Program-made: the position numbers and the translations under genes
NCBI GenBank assembly: GCA_964645825.1
Contig: CAZXZY010000023.1
Coordinates: 1 to 12,761, forward strand
Length of the DNA stretch: 12,761 bases
Reading direction: 5' to 3'
DNA from: JABIAL01 sp964645825
GTDB lineage: Bacteria > Patescibacteriota > Patescibacteriia > UBA1558 > GWA2-36-10
In this document: positions 11,228 through 12,761 of the stretch, piece after piece
Position numbering within the stretch: the first letter of the stretch is position 1
Layout of the letters: each line of letters begins with the position of its first letter
Notes under the pieces: generated by a model
What the model was told of the DNA's origin: nothing
Databases searched by the model: none
What the model saw: only the letters and a program-made list of their open reading frames with translations

Positions 11228-12625
11228 ATGCCAAAAAAATCAAAAATATTTTTGCAGCGTAATTATCAGATTATCTATGCGGTAGTTTTGATTATTTTAA
11301 TTCCGCTGACTATTATTTTTAATACTGTCTCTTCGGTAAAGTCTTTCAAGAATAATATTGACGTAGAATTGCAACGTCAGGCTTTGACTATCAGTCAAGT
11401 TTTTAGTGCTTGGTTTGCTGAAAAAGATCTTACGCCAACGGAGCTACAAACAAAGGTAGCTAGCATTGGTGATGCAACTCGTGATTTGGTACGTTTTGAT
11501 ATTTTATCTCCATCGGGGGAAAATTTTATAGTGGACGCTAGTCTGAATGAAGCTAGTGTTGGAGAAATTAGCGAAGATTTAAATAATGTCATTTCTTGGC
11601 ACCAAGGACGAGCTATTGCCACCTTAGTTTATGCTGAAGATCAGCCAATCAATGAAGCAGATCGTTTTTGGCAGCTAGTAACGCCATTGCAAGATCAAAA
11701 TGATCAGAAAAAAGCCCTATTACGCCTAGACATGTCTCTGAGTGTAATGGACAATCTAGTGCAGCAGACTTTGACCAAATCATATTTGATCTTAGCAGTA
11801 ACAGTTTTGATAGTTATTTTATTATTGGCTGCTAATACTAGAATTTTTGAGTATGCTTTATTATTCAAAAAACTAAAAGAAGTTGACAAGATGAAGGACG
11901 AATTTATTTCCATGGCTTCTCATGAATTACGAACGCCAATTACCACCATCAAGGGATTTTTATCAATGATGTTGGAGGGTGATTTTGGTAATCTCAATGA
12001 AGCTGGGCAAAAAAATTTAAAAATCATGGAAGCTTCTACAAATCGCTTAGCTCATTTAGTGGAAGATCTATTAAATGTATCTCGAATAGAACAAAATCGT
12101 TTAGAGATAGCGCCAGTAAAAGTAGAGCTGGGAGAATTGTTAACTTCTATTGGCGATGAATTTGATTTAAGAGTAAAAGAAAAAAGTTTAGATTTAAAAT
12201 TAAATTTATTTGCAGATTTGCCAGCTGTTTTCGCTGATCCAGACAAGCTAAGACAAGTTTTAATTAACTTAATGGGCAACGCTGTAAAGTACACTAAGAA
12301 AGGCGAGATTGAATTGATAGCTAAAAAAGAGAATGACAAGTTTATTAGAATTGCAGTCAAAGATTCAGGCATGGGTATTGCTGCTCCGGCTAGAGCAAAT
12401 TTGTTTAACAAATTTTATCGAGTGCAAAATGATGACACTAAGGGAATCGTGGGAACTGGTTTAGGTTTGTGGATTACCAAACAATTAGTTGAATTAATGG
12501 GAGGAGAGATTTTTGTCGATAGTATTGAGCATGTCGGTAGTCAATTTTATTTTACAATACCCATATATAGCGGGAAGGAAATAAAATCAAGACCAGAAGA
12601 AAAAAGTGATAAAAAAAATGGCTAA
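11228..12625 (+). CDS. Membrane sensor histidine kinase
   Basis: This 465-aa two-component sensor has membrane helices at about 14-34 and 184-202 flanking an extracytoplasmic sensor domain (about 36-183) of no family I recognise. The dimerisation and phosphoacceptor domain has H232 in FISMASHELRTPITTIKGF. The ATPase domain has the N box (LINLMGNAVKY, N347/N351), G1 box (KDSGMGIA, D379), F box (LFNKFYRV) and G2 box (GTGLGLWITK). All catalytic motifs are intact. There is no HAMP or PAS domain between helix two and the phosphoacceptor. The ATG lies one base after the surface-protein stop, implying translational coupling, so the kinase probably responds to a signal at or from that protein. No response regulator is seen in the window. 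Confidence 0.95.
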   Translation: MPKKSKIFLQRNYQIIYAVVLIILIPLTIIFNTVSSVKSFKNNIDVELQRQALTISQVFSAWFAEKDLTPTELQTKVASIGDATRDLVRFDILSPSGENFIVDASLNEASVGEISEDLNNVISWHQGRAIATLVYAEDQPINEADRFWQLVTPLQDQNDQKKALLRLDMSLSVMDNLVQQTLTKSYLILAVTVLIVILLLAANTRIFEYALLFKKLKEVDKMKDEFISMASHELRTPITTIKGFLSMMLEGDFGNLNEAGQKNLKIMEASTNRLAHLVEDLLNVSRIEQNRLEIAPVKVELGELLTSIGDEFDLRVKEKSLDLKLNLFADLPAVFADPDKLRQVLINLMGNAVKYTKKGEIELIAKKENDKFIRIAVKDSGMGIAAPARANLFNKFYRVQNDDTKGIVGTGLGLWITKQLVELMGGEIFVDSIEHVGSQFYFTIPIYSGKEIKSRPEEKSDKKNG

Positions 12626-12761
12626 GCTAGAACTAAAAAAATATTATTATGGTCTACGGCGGCGGCATTTTTTGCCGGTGCTATTACTTCGGTTATTTTG
12701 ATGAAGGCTGCTCAAGTTCCGTTGACCTTTTTTATTGACCAACAATTAACTGAAAATTGTT
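12618..12761 (+). CDS. Membrane-anchored protein, 5' part, apparent frameshift at an A-run
   Basis: An ATG at 12618 overlaps the kinase stop (ATGGCTAA), a usual coupling arrangement, and encodes MAKLELKK before a run of seven A (12635-12641). In its own frame it stops after 27 residues. One base over, a clearly protein-like sequence follows to the window end: ILLWSTAAAFFAGAITSVIL, then KAAQVPLTFFIDQQLTENC, a membrane helix and an extracellular-looking segment. That frame has no start codon upstream of the helix. Eight A instead of seven would join the two parts into one signal-anchor protein. Either the sequence has a homopolymer error, the gene is broken, or slippage joins the frames. Partial; family unknown. 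Confidence 0.55.

Noticed and set aside
12052..12411. 119-codon minus-strand open frame inside the kinase gene
   Set aside because: It is antisense to the conserved phosphoacceptor and ATPase domains of the kinase and has no expression signals.
1..12761. Recoded UGA (glycine) as in Gracilibacteria or Absconditabacteria
   Set aside because: Recognised genes contain no in-frame TGA and several end in TGA, so the standard bacterial code fits.

Overview
This 12.8 kb window looks like the genome of a Candidatus Patescibacteria (CPR) bacterium. That is an inference, not a search result. The DNA is AT-rich, the genes are compact and mostly lack Shine-Dalgarno sites, and several mRNAs appear nearly leaderless. 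The proteins fit this view: a two-ATP-cone ribonucleotide reductase, a three-cysteine ferredoxin, a prepilin with the DPxxRI helix typical of these bacteria, and a very long glutamate-linker surface protein. TGA is used as a normal stop (for example at 1611, 2501, 3927 and 6687), so this is not one of the lineages that recode UGA.

Left part (1-4460). A ribonucleotide reductase gene runs off the left edge on the minus strand. Its promoter carries two NrdR boxes 32 bp apart, and a terminator-like hairpin lies in its leader. A divergent 64-aa gene shares the upstream region. Then comes a minus-strand series: two small unknown genes, a beta-CASP metallo-beta-lactamase-fold nuclease, and a two-gene unit with a small membrane protein and a basic 72-aa protein. 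Four of these small genes (1611-1997, 2128-2457, 3927-4100, 4115-4333) stand out because they have strong Shine-Dalgarno sites.

Middle part (4430-6370). On the minus strand, a TrpR-related repressor gene, a [3Fe-4S]-type ferredoxin, a Mn/Fe superoxide dismutase and a 2-Cys peroxiredoxin follow each other closely. The repressor promoter has consensus -35 and near-consensus -10 elements, and its -10 lies inside a perfect 24-bp palindrome whose centre matches the trp operator core. A pair of REP-like palindromes separates ferredoxin from superoxide dismutase. I read this as an oxidative-stress or redox operon controlled by its first gene.

Plus-strand cassette (6428-7226). A strong promoter, an immediate hairpin plus U-tract, four tiny open frames (45, 49, 28 and 54 aa; three with a membrane segment) and a strong terminator form one unit. 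The first two products align without gaps over 34 residues. This is the best candidate for an undescribed system here.

Right part (7237-12761). A leaderless type IV prepilin-like gene with a cysteine-rich C-terminal module is followed by a 1018-aa membrane-anchored surface protein and, one base later, a sensor histidine kinase. An overlapping third gene encoding a membrane-anchored protein follows, apparently frameshifted in an A-run. Together these look like a cell-surface contact or signalling module. No tRNA, rRNA, CRISPR array or insertion sequence was seen.
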